Assembly (NCBI RefSeq): GCF_001949145.1
Contig: NW_019091413.1
Span: 1,190,315-1,233,231 of the forward strand
DNA: 42,917 bases
Direction of reading: 5' to 3'
From: Acanthaster planci
Taxonomy: Eukaryota; Echinodermata; Asteroidea; Valvatida; Acanthasteridae
Shown one piece after another: positions 32,278 to 42,917 of this stretch. The position numbers and the translations under genes are program-made. The notes below the pieces were generated by a model. That model searched no databases, had not been told where the DNA came from, and saw only the letters and a list, made by a program, of their open reading frames with translations. Position 1 is the first letter of the stretch. Each line of letters begins with the position of its first letter.

Positions 32278-35200
32278 GTAAGTGACAAAATACTGTTCTT
32301 TTTAAAATTCAGTTGTCACAGTTCAACGAACGACGTCTTTCAGGTCCGCCAGACAATTTGAAGAGTTTTAATGCCCTAGCTAAAAGCGGTAAAATTGGCA
32401 GACAAAAGAATTCAAGTTTGTTTTGAAGGACTGATATGGGAGTGGTTTAGAACATACAGTTTTTCCCGATGTTTGAAACTCTGAAAAGCAATTGGCCCAC
32501 GTAGCATTTGCCCAGTAAAAATGTTCGGTGGCTCGCTGAGAAAAGAAATGTCAGTAGGTTACAGACTTTAAAATAATTTTAAACTCACTATAAAAAGGTA
32601 CCGAGAGTTTGAACACATTTCTATAAGCACTTGTTTGTACTATGTTTAAACATGTTTCACCCGCAACATGTTTCAACATTTACATTAAACTTATAGGAAT
32701 GTGTTTAAAATGCTAAGCGGATTTCACAGAGCGAAATGTGTACACTGGTTACGCATTACAAATTCAACACATTCCTAAATACGCTTCAGTAAACATGTCA
32801 GGTTTGAAAAAGTGGGTGCAAAAATGTGTCTAAACCCTAAACGCCGTTTTTACCTTTCTTTAAAAGAATAGCATACCATAATTGACAATTTTTAAATGTA
32901 ATGTTACTATTTTTTATTAGATTAATTTCTTCAGAGAAAAAAGACTTTTGCTGACGTAGGCCTATGTGCGAAAGGAAATTTTTTTTACAGAAACCATTAG
33001 GACTTCAGTAACAAATCAATGATTCTCAAAACTTTTCTCATATTTTTCATGTGTAATTTTTATGCGAACGCTGATGATATTTTTCTGTATATTACCATAA
33101 ACAGGGGTGGATCCAAGATTTGTTTATTAGGAGTGGGTGAGATATTTATGTTGGGGGGGGTTATTACATGTAGTTGTAACCTTTGGTGAAGCCATTTCAT
33201 CTCTTTGTTTTGTCCATAACCGTACACGCAATAAAAGACCCCTACACGGTTTATGCTTTTTAGGGGGGGGGGGGGTTTCAACGTTTAAACGTATGCCGCC
33301 TCCCCCCAAAATGGCAATGGTTTGACCCACCCACCCTCATGCATCTGTGCAAGGTACAGTTCAAGCTTGGGGCTTTCTGTTCCAAGTTGCTTCAAATACG
33401 CATTTCCACGGGGAAACTTAAACTGCCAGTGCAGGATGAGATTGGTGTTTTCCAAGGAACCCGGAGGGCTCATGCAGGATAAGAATTCTGCACTGAAATG
33501 ATTCACCGTCCCGTCGTTGCTAATTCAAAGTCAAACAAATACATGTCTTTCTCTTTTTATCTATCCACGCACTTATTTCAATTTTGGTAATAAAACGACC
33601 AAACCGCAGCAAAAGCACAACTTCGTTTTCAAACACAGTCGTCCGATCACCTAAGACGGCCCGAGTGTTTCGTTGACCCTCACGTAGAATGTTTGTGCAA
33701 GGTTAACACAGTGGATTTTTAAACCAATGTATCCAATTTAATATTTGGAAAAAAGTGATCGCGAAAAACTACCAGTATGGTTGCAAAAACAGATTGTAGA
33801 AAAAAAGAAATTTTGACGATGACAGTCCATTTAAGGGGTGTTCGTCCGATTATTCCAGGAGGATCCAAACCCCATTCAGACAATGTATACATCCTGAAAT
33901 GATTATTATAAAAATTCAAAATGGCGGCAGCAGTGTACATCGGGATTTTACACGACTGGTATCCGTCAGAAATATGCACGGGAAGAGCTTTCTTACTTTT
34001 AGTAAAATGGAAAACAAAGAAGTACGTATTTTTACAATTGATGACAATTTAGAAGTGAAAATATGAAGTGTCTGGGGCGTTCTTTCACATCATATGTTTA
34101 TTTTAGAGTTATACAGACGCGCATTTGAACTGGATTTTTAGTGGCTGGACTCACTGATATGTTGTATCCATGGAGAACTTTTTAAGCTCAAACAAGAGTT
34201 CCAACGCTCTGGTGAAAAAAGGAAGTCTCCTGGGGAAAAAAATAATACCCTTTTAAGAAAAAGTGTTAAGTCTTTACGGTCGATCACGCTTGAATTGGCA
34301 AGCTCTTCAAGTTGAGCGCCGGGACACCGGGGGATTCGCACGCGGATATACGTCTCCCGGATTGACAATAGCTGACAAAAGTGTTGCAATCAGGGAAATG
34401 ACGCCATGGTCTGTAATTACCCGGCTGCTTTTAATTCCAGGATGCCGTCACGGATGTGAGCGTTGATATATTACTTTGCATAATAAACTGATATCTGTAA
34501 GCGGGAAATGTGCATAATGTTAACTGTCGTCACACCCAGGACTAGCTGAGCATGCAGTGTTCGCGGAATTTCAGGGGCTAATGTTTGGTTTTTGATGGCC
34601 GCTTTTGACGAGACTAAGTGCATTATGAGCTTTCCAGAGTTGTTTTCTACCTCATTTGGAGAAATGAAAGTGCAGCAAATGATGACGAATACGCAGTCAA
34701 ATGAAAGCATTATCACTGTTGCGAGAGCCAAATTGGTCTTAAAATAGATTTTGATTTGTGACATTAAAAGCAAGACTCCCCTTCTCGGGGCGTAGCACAC
34801 AGAAAGAAATTATGAAACATTGAAATGCCCATTCTTACAGTCACCAAAGTTAATTCAAAACGATGCAGAACGAGCAAAATAGGTATCAGCATGTGGCAGG
34901 TTAATCAAAATTATGGGTGTCCATTCTCACTCCAAATGTTTCAATTGATCGAGACTCACTTTAACGTTTGGCACGTGGTGCAAACGAGAATCAAAATTGA
35001 TAACGTGAGTGCCGTGTTGTACTTTTATTTATGGGATTTTTCTTGTTGAAAAACAAAACAAGGTTTTACCCAGCCAATTTTCAACTTTTCCCATTCCATT
35101 TGTTTCAAAAGAGATTTCCTGTTATGAACGTTGCATCCGGTTCCAGGAAATACCCATTAAAGTTGCATTAACAGTATTTTCTTAGTAAAATAACTGAATA

Positions 35201-36581
35201 CGCGATTTCACAAAAAAGCGTCAGCAAATTCCATAACTGCTCGCTTCTTAGTGATTTCGCTCCGGAAGTGTTCGGTGTGTGCAGAATTCGTCCTGTGTTC
35301 GTTATTGTGTCCTTTTGAAGATTTGCAGGACCAGCAAATGAAAATGAAAGTGCAAAATCAAAATAAAGTACAAAAGAAAGGCTCCTAGGAAGCAACGTGG
35401 AATTGAACGTCACATCACTCACATAGCTTGGCAAAAAAAAAAACCGAAATCACATCTGCCGGGAAAACCTGCAATAACCTGGATGTAATCCATTCGATAG
35501 AATTTTTAGTAGTATTTTTGATGATCTGGCTTTGTGGGGAGTTGTGACTTGAGTTAATGGTCTTTGTCATGTTTGTTCCCTTTTCAGTTTGTTGATCCTC
35601 GTTCAGTCAACAGTCCTTTGTTGGGCGGGTGTTGCTCTTCTACTTCAAGGTGAAGTTCTACAGAAACCGTTCCTCGGGCTTGCAGCTTCTGGCCGGGTTT
35701 GCTTCGCCATTAACATAGGCTGTTACATGTATGTCCTGGTCCAGGATGCGCTGCTACAGCGCCACCTATCCAACTACTACATCACCTTCATGCATCATTT
35801 GGTAGCGGCCGTCGTCTATCTCGTCTTCTTGGAGTTCAGACAGAATGCACTGGGAGGCACGGTGGGGTTATTTTTTGCCGGAGCCGCGCCGTTTTTCGAG
35901 ACCTCTCACCTGTTGAAGGAGCTACACGTGGAGACGCACCGGCCGGCACACGGCACCAGCTCCATCTTCAGTGGACTGTCTGCCCTGGTTTTCAGAGTCC
36001 TGCTTCCCGCTGGGTTCGTGGCCTATTCGTACGTCGTGGCCTCGCCATTCACCATGGACATCCTGGTCATGTCTTGCTACTTCCTGAGCTTAGTCTTCTT
36101 CGGGATGCTGAATGTCTGGTTCGTGTACTCGGCTGTGGACTCGCTCCGCGCTCACTACCGCGCCAAGTCGGCCTGGACGTACATGCGCCCCCTCCAGTCG
36201 GGCGAACCGCACGGGCTGGTCGTCAGGCAAGTCCAGGCCAAACGTCCTGCGACCTTGGCCTTCACCACCAAGCGCAACGACCTGAACTTCCTCCCGCCTT
36301 GCTCCAACATCAACCTAGCATCGAACTCTCCAACGACCAGGAATGTCACAAACGCTAAAGATTATCACAAGATCGACATAGCGGCATTCTTCAACACTTT
36401 CGGCGCATCGCCTCAAAGCCTTGAGTGTCAGTCACCGTCACCGCAAGATAGCACAGCACCAGGAGCCTCGACTCCCGGGCCGAACGAAGCACCAGTCAGC
36501 CAAGAACAGAACCATTCACTACCAAGCCCAATAACCTGTGAAACAGAACCCGCATTACCCTCGGACATTGAGGCCCACTAG
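32090..36581 (+). CDS. TLC (TRAM-LAG1-CLN8) domain membrane protein
   Basis: Two exons, 32090-32277 and 35588-36581, join in phase 2 (TT|T, Phe63) to give 393 residues. The start has an ideal context (TTCACCATGG). About seven hydrophobic segments are visible: near 7-26, 64-83, 97-114, 128-144, 152-167, 190-213 and 217-243. The signature is YITFMHHLVAAVVY (His132-His133), followed by GLFFAGAAPFFETSHLLKEL, as in TLCD-type proteins, which act in ER or plasma membrane on lipid composition or ceramide-related processes. Residues ~265-393 form a hydrophilic, Pro/Ser/Thr-rich tail that is longer than in most TLCD proteins and has no recognised domain. The subfamily is uncertain (TLCD4/TLCD5-like are possible). 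The 3' UTR probably ends at AATAAA signals near 37051-37064. Confidence 0.85.
32278..35587 (+). other. Intron of TLC-domain gene
   Basis: The intron contains a repeat beginning GGGGTGGATCCAAGATTTG near 33104, with long G runs at 33151 and 33263. At 33921 CAAAATGGCGGC opens a 42-codon frame that may be a first exon of a nested gene. No other gene was supported. Confidence 0.45.
33104..33330. repeat. G-rich dispersed repeat fragment
   Basis: AGGGGTGGATCCAAGATTTG followed by runs of 8-13 G resembles the ends of non-autonomous hAT-like elements common in aquatic invertebrates. The right end is unclear. Confidence 0.35.
35588..36581 (+). CDS. TLC-domain gene exon 2 (last)
   Basis: After TTCCCTTTTCAG the exon completes Phe63 and encodes 330 more residues: all remaining membrane helices, the His-His pair and the long tail. 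The stop TAG is at 36579-36581. Codons are distinctly richer in G/C than the flanking sequence. Confidence 0.9.
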
Positions 36582-37070
36582 TGAACGCATGTGATGATTT
36601 ACAGGGAGCATCCCTGTCAACAGGGCCGGCGAAACATATCAGGCCTTCAGAGGCATCCACTTATGAATTGGGCAAACAGTTAATTCTGGATATAAAACGA
36701 GCATTTTGAGTCCTCTGTTTCCAATGTTATTAGTCGATACTAAACGCCCCACTCCGTGGTCATACCCGACTCCCTCCTCGCAGCCAGTGCATATGTATAA
36801 TACTCCTCAAACTGAGTTAATTCTGACTATAATGGACACCGTGAATATTTTGGGCGTTAATTCTCTTGCCTCTTTAGTGCAGAATTCGCACCAGTCCACT
36901 TGTATTTTATTTTTAAATAAGATACTGGACGCTTTAGAGCATGGATAGGGTGTATCACGGACGGATGCTCCATACCAAATATTGACTGTGACATCACCCA
37001 TTTGTGTTTGCTTCCGGTTTCACGCCCTGTGTACCGGGAAAAAGGGCTCAAATAAAATAATAAAGTGGAC
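36582..37070 (+). terminator. 3' UTR and tandem polyadenylation signals of TLC gene
   Basis: Overlapping AATAAA hexamers lie at 37051-37056 and 37059-37064, about 470 nt after the stop. No earlier clear signal was seen. Confidence 0.5.
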
Positions 37071-40000
37071 ACATAAAATAATGTCCCATTAATTGCCTTA
37101 CTCATACATGAAACAAGCATACCTACAATGCCCAAAGGTTGTAAACATTGGCATGAAACAGTAAATTCCAGTGTAAGCGAGCTGATTTTTAAGTATAGCA
37201 TTCACAAAAATATCTGTGTTTTATTTATAATTTATAACTTTTAAAGTTCTTTTTGTCGATCGTTTATAACAGAGATTTCCCAAACTTGTATAAACGGGTA
37301 GTCAGTTAACTCCATGCTTTCCTTAGAAATCAAAGTTAATTTGTTTCTAAAATATAACATCCCTGGTCTAGTAATGAGTGGAGGAATTAATTACACAATT
37401 AACAGTGAAAAGACATCGTTCAGTAATCACATGTTGCGACTCACTTACTTTTGCATCAAACCCATTTGGAAATTTATTGTTCTTTATGCCTGTTGAATGT
37501 TGACGGTCCTGAGAAAACGATGTTCCCATCCTAATTACTGACAATCTACAGTTGTCTTTCTGGATGACAGAATATCTGGCATTATTCTAACTTTTAGTGC
37601 TTATCTTGTTGCAATTTAATAGAGCTGCAGAGGCAGAAGATGTTGCTAAACAACTTTATGCCCGGAGCAAAGAAAATAAAAAAACAAAACAAAAAAGTGT
37701 AGCATTTGGCTGGTGACCAGATCGTACTACAACATCCTCTGTGCTCAGTAAAATCCGTACTTAGGAGGTCCATTATAGTGCATCGTATGTCAGATGGCAA
37801 GCCGAGAATGAGGACCGGTGTAGAAGTTAGAACACTGCATTTGTGCATAGAGAATCTGGGTCAGATGCATTGCAAGGTCGCTGAGACAAATTTCGTCTCA
37901 ATGCACACAAGCTCTAAATGTCTTTGGAACAATACCCAGCAACGTCCACTGGCCTCCAATAAATGAGTTACCTGTGTACAATGCCTGTTCAATATCACAG
38001 TAGTTCTAATACCCATTTCTTTCCTTTCAGTCTGTGCAAATCAGGAAACAATATCAAAGAGCTGCTAAGCACAGAATTGTGTGAAGCACAGAAAATGCAG
38101 ATTACCAGCCAAGCGCCATCTAAATTATGTTACTTGGGACTGGTTCTCCTCTCATTTTTGCTCAGCACAGAAATCTCTGCTCAGCAACTCCTTGAAATTG
38201 GGGCCTGGTCTGGATTCCAAAATCCAGGCTATGCAATTAAATAGTCTAAATGTGACCAAACCTAACAAAATGAGTCATGAGTCTTCTGAGTAACTTTTAA
38301 GTGAAAGGTCTTGAAGAGAATCCCTGTACTGTATAAATCAATGAGAACCCTCAACATTTTTCATGCATATATTGTCTATTTTCAACAGGATGCTAAAATG
38401 GTTGATACATCAATACAAAGCCCTCATTTTGCTCATCCTCACACGAAAACACAATACGGGCGATTCACAATAGTACACCTCCAAGAGTTTGCAACGTGTT
38501 GGCCTATCACGTGCGAAATCTGTCCACATTTTCCAAACGCGCATTGGGTCCACAGATTTTGCGCACTGTGATTGGCCAATGCATTGCAAACTCTTGGAGG
38601 CGCAGTATTGTAAAACGCCCGCATTACCAAACTTATGGCCTTAAGATTCATTTTGTTAAATCTGGCCATAAATAGTTCTGAAATATTTTGTCACTATATG
38701 TATAAAAATCAAGAAGTTACTGTACAAGGAACAAGATAGATCTACCTTTTACATTGATCTACCTACAATGAAGGAGAGAACAATTATAATCTAGGCTTAT
38801 TTATAAAAGTGTACTGATTGCAATGCAATTGCAGGTTTTAATCATGGAGGTTTGTTCATAAAGACAGGTGGAGGGTTCTATTCAAAATTGCAAGGGAATT
38901 TTGATGTCTATAATTTCCTTCAGACCAACTGAAAGATTGGATTATTCTTCTGATGTTAATTTGAAGCGTACATGCCTGTATCTTCATGCTGGAATAAATG
39001 CAACAGTCAAAGAAGTTTTCAAGATGCCTTTCTAAATTGATTTCTAAAGCAGGTGTCAGGTAATTGATTGGCAAAAAACAGTGGGGTTAAACAGGCAGCC
39101 TTCAACTTGTCTGCTCACTACCATGATCAATTGATCATAAACATGTATACACACAAAATAATCAAAATTTAAAAACATCACTTGAGAGTGATCACTTGTA
39201 AGAGATCTGCCACAGAAGGTGACATGCTCCGCCGTCAACAGAGTCCCAAACGAGGTGTACAGTGCTCTCTGCAAAAATAACACTGCCGCAAAACTTACCA
39301 TGGGAAAACACCTTTTCATAGGCAAAGAATATGGGAGGAACAAAATCCACACCTGCAACCCAGCTTTAAAATAACAGTCTCATTTAACATGGCCACAACA
39401 CAATGCGGGTGCTCATTTGTGCCTGAAACATAAAGGGTACATGGATTACTTTTGGCAGAATGTGCACAAAACTGCACGAAGCAAAGTTGTGTCTTTGAGT
39501 GGGCCTCTACATTCGGCAAGGGCAATGATCAGTTGGTCTAACTTATCTTTGATAAATGCTGGAACTGGACCTAGTGCAGAGGGAACATAATTCACTACAA
39601 AACTTGTGATTAAAGGAAAAAAAAAAGTCAAAGGCAGTGAACGCCACAACACCAATATATATCCCAACTGCTCATCCTGTACTGAAATGTATGTAAATTT
39701 GATTTGATGAAACACTGCACGCTTATCATTCCATTACTTTGTCACTTTAACTTGATTTAGATAACCACCAGAAAGTTGAACTTTTGCTACAGTACAGACC
39801 TTTACAGAAAGTTATTTTGATTATGCTGTCAACTTTTTGAAAATAATATTAGTGCTGGAAATTACTGCCGTTTGAATACAAACAAGAAGCAACAGCACGA
39901 GGAGTCCCATTGAAATGAGCCGGGCTAATAATAACTCGAATGTCTAAAATTTCACCTAATTTAGCAAACTAATTTCTAAACTTATAAAGACCTTGATATG

Positions 40001-40417
40001 GACTGTGGATACAACTACTCGGAACAAAGCCAGTTTGTATTACAGTTTGATGGCAAATCAAACCATCATACTGACATTTTAATGGAGGGCTAATGGCCTT
40101 GGGGTTTGGTGAAGTGAACCCAAGATTATGTGGGTAAATCCTGCAGATTAAGGATTGGAGTCAAGCTTGTTGGGGTATAGAGCATGCGTTGCCAAACAAG
40201 ACACTTTGCCACTTACTGCTTCTTCCTGCCGAGGTTTAACTGAAGTATACAGCTGAGATACTTCTTTTCAAGTTACTGTTGCATAAAAGGCCTGATTACT
40301 TGACATTTCTTACAGTAGTGATTGGTTGGACTTTGAAAGCATTTGCTAGACAGGTTGGTTAGATTCACAAACAGTCCTCTGACAATCAAATCTTTTGACA
40401 GTGCATTAGCCTTTGCA
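37071..40417. other. Convergent intergenic region and DCAF11 3' flank
   Basis: No exon was supported on either strand. It contains foldback copy 2 at 38452-38626. The DCAF11 3' UTR must lie in the right part, but I see no convincing minus-strand polyadenylation signal close to its stop. Confidence 0.45.
38452..38626. mobile_element. Foldback MITE-like element, copy 2
   Basis: CCTCCAAGAGTTTGCAA (38478-38494) and its exact complement (38584-38600) form 17-bp arms. Extended arms of about 45 bp contain GTTGGCCTATCACGTGCG and CGCACTGTGATTGGCCAA. The outer ends (ACAATACGGGCGATT and TGTAAAACGCCCG) match copy 1 at 11969-12131. Confidence 0.78.
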
Positions 40418-40591
40418 TCATGAGATTGCTGTCGGCTGTTGGTAATGACGCGCCCTGCGTGCTTTCCGCAGGGTATGGAAGATATCATCCTCGTCGTTGC
40501 TGGAATCCTCTGAATCCTCGTGAAAGTCGTCGTGTTGCCAATCCCGAAGCCCATCTCGTTTGTACTCCCAGAAACCGTGACTTCCATCCCA
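40418..40591 (-). CDS. DCAF11: DCAF11 last exon
   Basis: The exon follows a T-rich acceptor ending TTTAAG. It begins WDGSHGFWEYKRDG and ends HYQQPTAIS, with the stop at 40420-40418. It has a strongly acidic then Arg-rich tail. Confidence 0.9.
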   Translation of the reverse strand, partial: WDGSHGFWEYKRDGLRDWQHDDFHEDSEDSSNDEDDIFHTLRKARRARHYQQPTAIS

Positions 40592-42571
40592 CTTAAAAAA
40601 AAAACCAAACCAATCAATCAAACGTGTGATAGAGCCACCAAATTATGCACTTCTCTTCTTTCATCATCAGAGAACACTGTGAATTCTCCAGCCCTACAAG
40701 CACACCATTAACCCACAACGGAATCTGCACTCCAGTCTGAACAGAGGATCACCATTCTTAGTGTCCCTCAGCATGCCATTTTCAACAACTGTTCCTGTCT
40801 GTTTACGATTGAATTTCCATGACATGCTGTATCCAAATTTCTATTGCACTGGACTGCACTCGTTCTCTCTCATGCCATGAGAGAAGATTCTCTTCCTAAA
40901 AATTTGCTATAATATCCCATTCCCACATTTCGATTTTTTATCACCTCCCTAAAATGGTTAGTTTCCACTGCCCTTTAAATCTGTCAAACAGATTGGATAA
41001 ATAAAAAAAAAAAAGAATCTTCCACTGCATAAACTACAGTCTCTCACCGATGAACTGATGATGTTATTTTCATAAGGATGCCATGAGACGTCGCGGACAC
41101 ATCCTCGATGACCGTCCAGCTTCCTCACAATCTTCCCGGTCAAGACATCATAAACTAGAGAGAGATCAATACTCAAAATTTCAATAAAAAGACACAGCAA
41201 TAACTCCAAAGTCCCCCTCCACAGGCCTATGTGCTGACGGTATCTCACTTTGTTTACACATACACTTCACTCCTTAGGAAAGGACACATGTGTAATGACG
41301 TCATCAATGCACAGGCCTATTTGCTCTGGACAGCAGTTTGGCCAAGTTGTAAAGACATTCACACAAGCAATCAGAAGCCTGTGGGGCTCAAGTGCCAACT
41401 TAGTGTGATTTTCTAGCAGCTATTCTTCCAAGCTTTAACAAACCACTGAGAACAATGTGACAAACTTTGCAAAGCCAACTGTTTGATCATAACGAGATGT
41501 AGAGAATGCCTTGTTTTTTGACGCTGACCAATTTTCTCTGTTGACCACTTGTCATCTTTCCATGAAATATTTGTGATGTCTGAGTAAATCTTTTCAAAGA
41601 GCAAGTCAGCTCTTCCCAAGTTAACCAGAAACTGTGCATAAGCACTGGACAGGAGCATAGGTAGGACTGAGATGCCACAGGGCCTGCTAAAAAAACCGGA
41701 ACTTATAATCCTGGCAAATGACATCGAAGCGGGCATCTGAGTATCGTGAGAGGAACGCATAACTACAGCTTGCTCTCCATTACAACCATGTCCAGTTCCA
41801 CTTTTCGCATTTGATTCGATGGCTTTTAAGTTGTCTGTTCTATTTAAAATTCTACATTTTACCATATTTGACGAAATCTGTTGCATGAAGCACATGTATG
41901 TTATGAAATTTTTAACTCCAAACTGTGCACGGTTACATTGCAGTATGGTTGTAACACAGAACTGGTAGACATCGATCAACAGCCCAGCCTAATACGAGCA
42001 CGACCATGATGTAGTTGGTTCCTGACTTGTTAGGGACAATATTCCTATTTGTACAACCACTGCGATTGGGAACCACTGACTGACATGATGCATGGTGCAG
42101 CGCAGTGCAGCAAGCACAAACTGACTCACACACCCACACGAGGTACATGTTCAGACAGTTCACTGCGCTTTGCAGTACTTGGTACGCATGGTGTGCTGGA
42201 TCTTCAAGTCGTTTTGACGATCATGCAGATGAAGGCAGCCTTGTTTTTAAGGCTACTACAGAGAAAGAGCTGTACACATGCATGCCATGCACGACTATCA
42301 CTGACATGGAATAGAGGTGAAAATCAACGCATTCCGTTTGTGTTTTCTTTTCTGGCCTTTTTTTAGAGCCAGAAGGGGAAAACAAGGAATAACTGAATTC
42401 TGGGGGTCTACTAAAAGAAATCGGAAATCCTGGTAAAAGTGGTCGTTAAATGAAGCGAGCAAATAAAAACATCAGTGATTTTGCTTCAGAGGAAAACAAG
42501 AACTTCCAGGATGAAAGCAACGGTCACTTACTGACAACCCCTCCTGTTGCACAACCACAGTAGATGTATTT
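40418..42571 (-). CDS. DCAF11: DDB1- and CUL4-associated factor 11, C-terminal part
   Basis: Three minus-strand exons, 42571-42532, 41154-41048 and 40591-40418, join in phases 1 and 0 to give the last 107 residues. They read KYIYCGCATGGVVIYDVL, then KLDGHRGCVRDVSWHPYENN, then the last WD strand SSSWDGSHGFWEYKRDG, and an acidic/basic tail (DDFHEDSEDSSNDEDD, then LRKARRARHY). The VYDLLSG..VRDVSWHPFE-type blade and WDG ending are characteristic of DCAF11, a WD40 substrate receptor for the CUL4-DDB1 ubiquitin ligase. The earlier blades and start codon lie beyond the right edge, so the gene is partial only because of the window. No damage was seen. Confidence 0.9.
40592..41047 (-). other. DCAF11 intron between last two exons
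   Basis: The intron is 456 nt with GTGAGA donor and TTTAAG acceptor. No other feature was seen. Confidence 0.7.
41048..41154 (-). CDS. DCAF11: DCAF11 penultimate exon
   Basis: The exon follows acceptor CTCTAG and ends before donor GTGAGA. It is 107 nt and encodes YDVLTGKIVRKLDGHRGCVR and DVSWHPYENNIISSS, a WD40 blade. Confidence 0.93.
41155..42531 (-). other. DCAF11 intron with a 188-codon open frame
   Basis: A minus-strand frame is open from 41979 to 41413 with no ATG at its start and no recognised domain. It is the longest unexplained frame in the window apart from those crossing gaps. Otherwise no feature was seen. Confidence 0.4.
42532..42571 (-). CDS. DCAF11: DCAF11 40-nt exon
   Basis: The exon follows ATTCCAG and ends before donor GTAAGT. 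It encodes KYIYCGCATGGVV plus the first base of Ile. The peptide and phase fit the next exon exactly. Confidence 0.88.
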
Positions 42572-42917
42572 CTGGAATGAGAGAAAAATGACAATACTCT
42601 TGTTACAATCATTTCCTTCAAACAATTCTTAATTTTGATTAACATTCTTAGTCACTGGCAATTGTTCCCTGGGTTTACTGTACAAAACTATGGACAAATG
42701 CTATGAGTTGTGCCCTGATTACTAGAGGTCAAGTTCTATTATGTCTCTACTCTCACAAGTCCAGTCACAAGACCAGTCACAAGTCCATGCAAGTCCATCA
42801 CGAGTCATCCAGTCTCAAGCCCAGTCTTGAGCTTTTCAAGTGAACTCTGTGTAAAGGTATTCCTTTGTTGCTAGTCATCCTGTTGCTTGTGACAGACTAG
42901 TGATTGGTCTTGTGATT
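42572..42917 (-). other. DCAF11 intron, truncated by window edge
   Basis: A tandem series of CCAGTCACAAG / AGTCCAGTC units lies at 42755-42835. No exon was seen. Confidence 0.5.

Noticed and set aside
36074-36358. 94-codon frame inside the TLC exon
   Set aside because: It is an out-of-frame shadow of the 330-codon real exon frame.
1-42917. CRISPR array, phage, bacterial operon, toxin-antitoxin or other prokaryotic system
   Set aside because: The sequence is spliced metazoan nuclear DNA; no regularly spaced direct repeats with unique spacers and no prokaryotic genes were seen.

Overview
This is animal nuclear DNA, not bacterial. The genes are split by introns of about 0.6 to 4 kb with GT..AG borders, the background is AT-rich, and there are dispersed SINE-like and foldback repeats, microsatellites and two assembly gaps (1732-1796, 12461-13013). 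Frequent TACATGTA palindromes and foldback repeats fit a marine invertebrate. A deuterostome such as an amphioxus or echinoderm is my guess, but the sequence does not prove a species. Almost all short open frames here are chance; the real coding content came from joining short exons by reading frame and splice sites.

Layout, left to right. (1) Plus strand, 228?-5910: the 3' exons of a CMTM-like MARVEL four-helix membrane protein with a C-terminal PPPPY motif. (2) Minus strand, 10923-18037 (possible untranslated first exon ending at 19888): a complete membrane-anchored JmjC/cupin_8 Fe(II)/2-oxoglutarate oxygenase in four coding exons, iron triad intact. (3) Minus strand, about 21081-22327: fragments of an unidentified gene. 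(4) Plus strand, 22476-28076: a complete four-exon BOLA3, starting about 150 bp from the possible divergent start of item 3, so a bidirectional promoter is likely. (5) Plus strand, 32090-36581: a complete two-exon TLC-domain membrane protein with a long Pro/Ser/Thr-rich tail and a TATA box upstream. (6) Minus strand, 40418-42571: the last three exons of DCAF11, the WD40 substrate receptor of CUL4-DDB1 ubiquitin ligase; the rest lies beyond the right edge.

The genes look like an ordinary, functionally unrelated neighbourhood: membrane trafficking, luminal hydroxylation, mitochondrial Fe-S assembly, lipid/membrane and ubiquitin ligase. I found no operon-like system. The unusual content is the membrane-anchored JmjC enzyme, the unidentified gene opposite BOLA3, and many repeats: a ~575 bp family present twice in opposite orientation, a foldback family present twice, a long-arm element containing a (GA)n tract beside the BOLA3 promoter, a pogo-like TA-flanked element, inverted arrays of a 13-bp motif, and a nest of repeats around the large gap.
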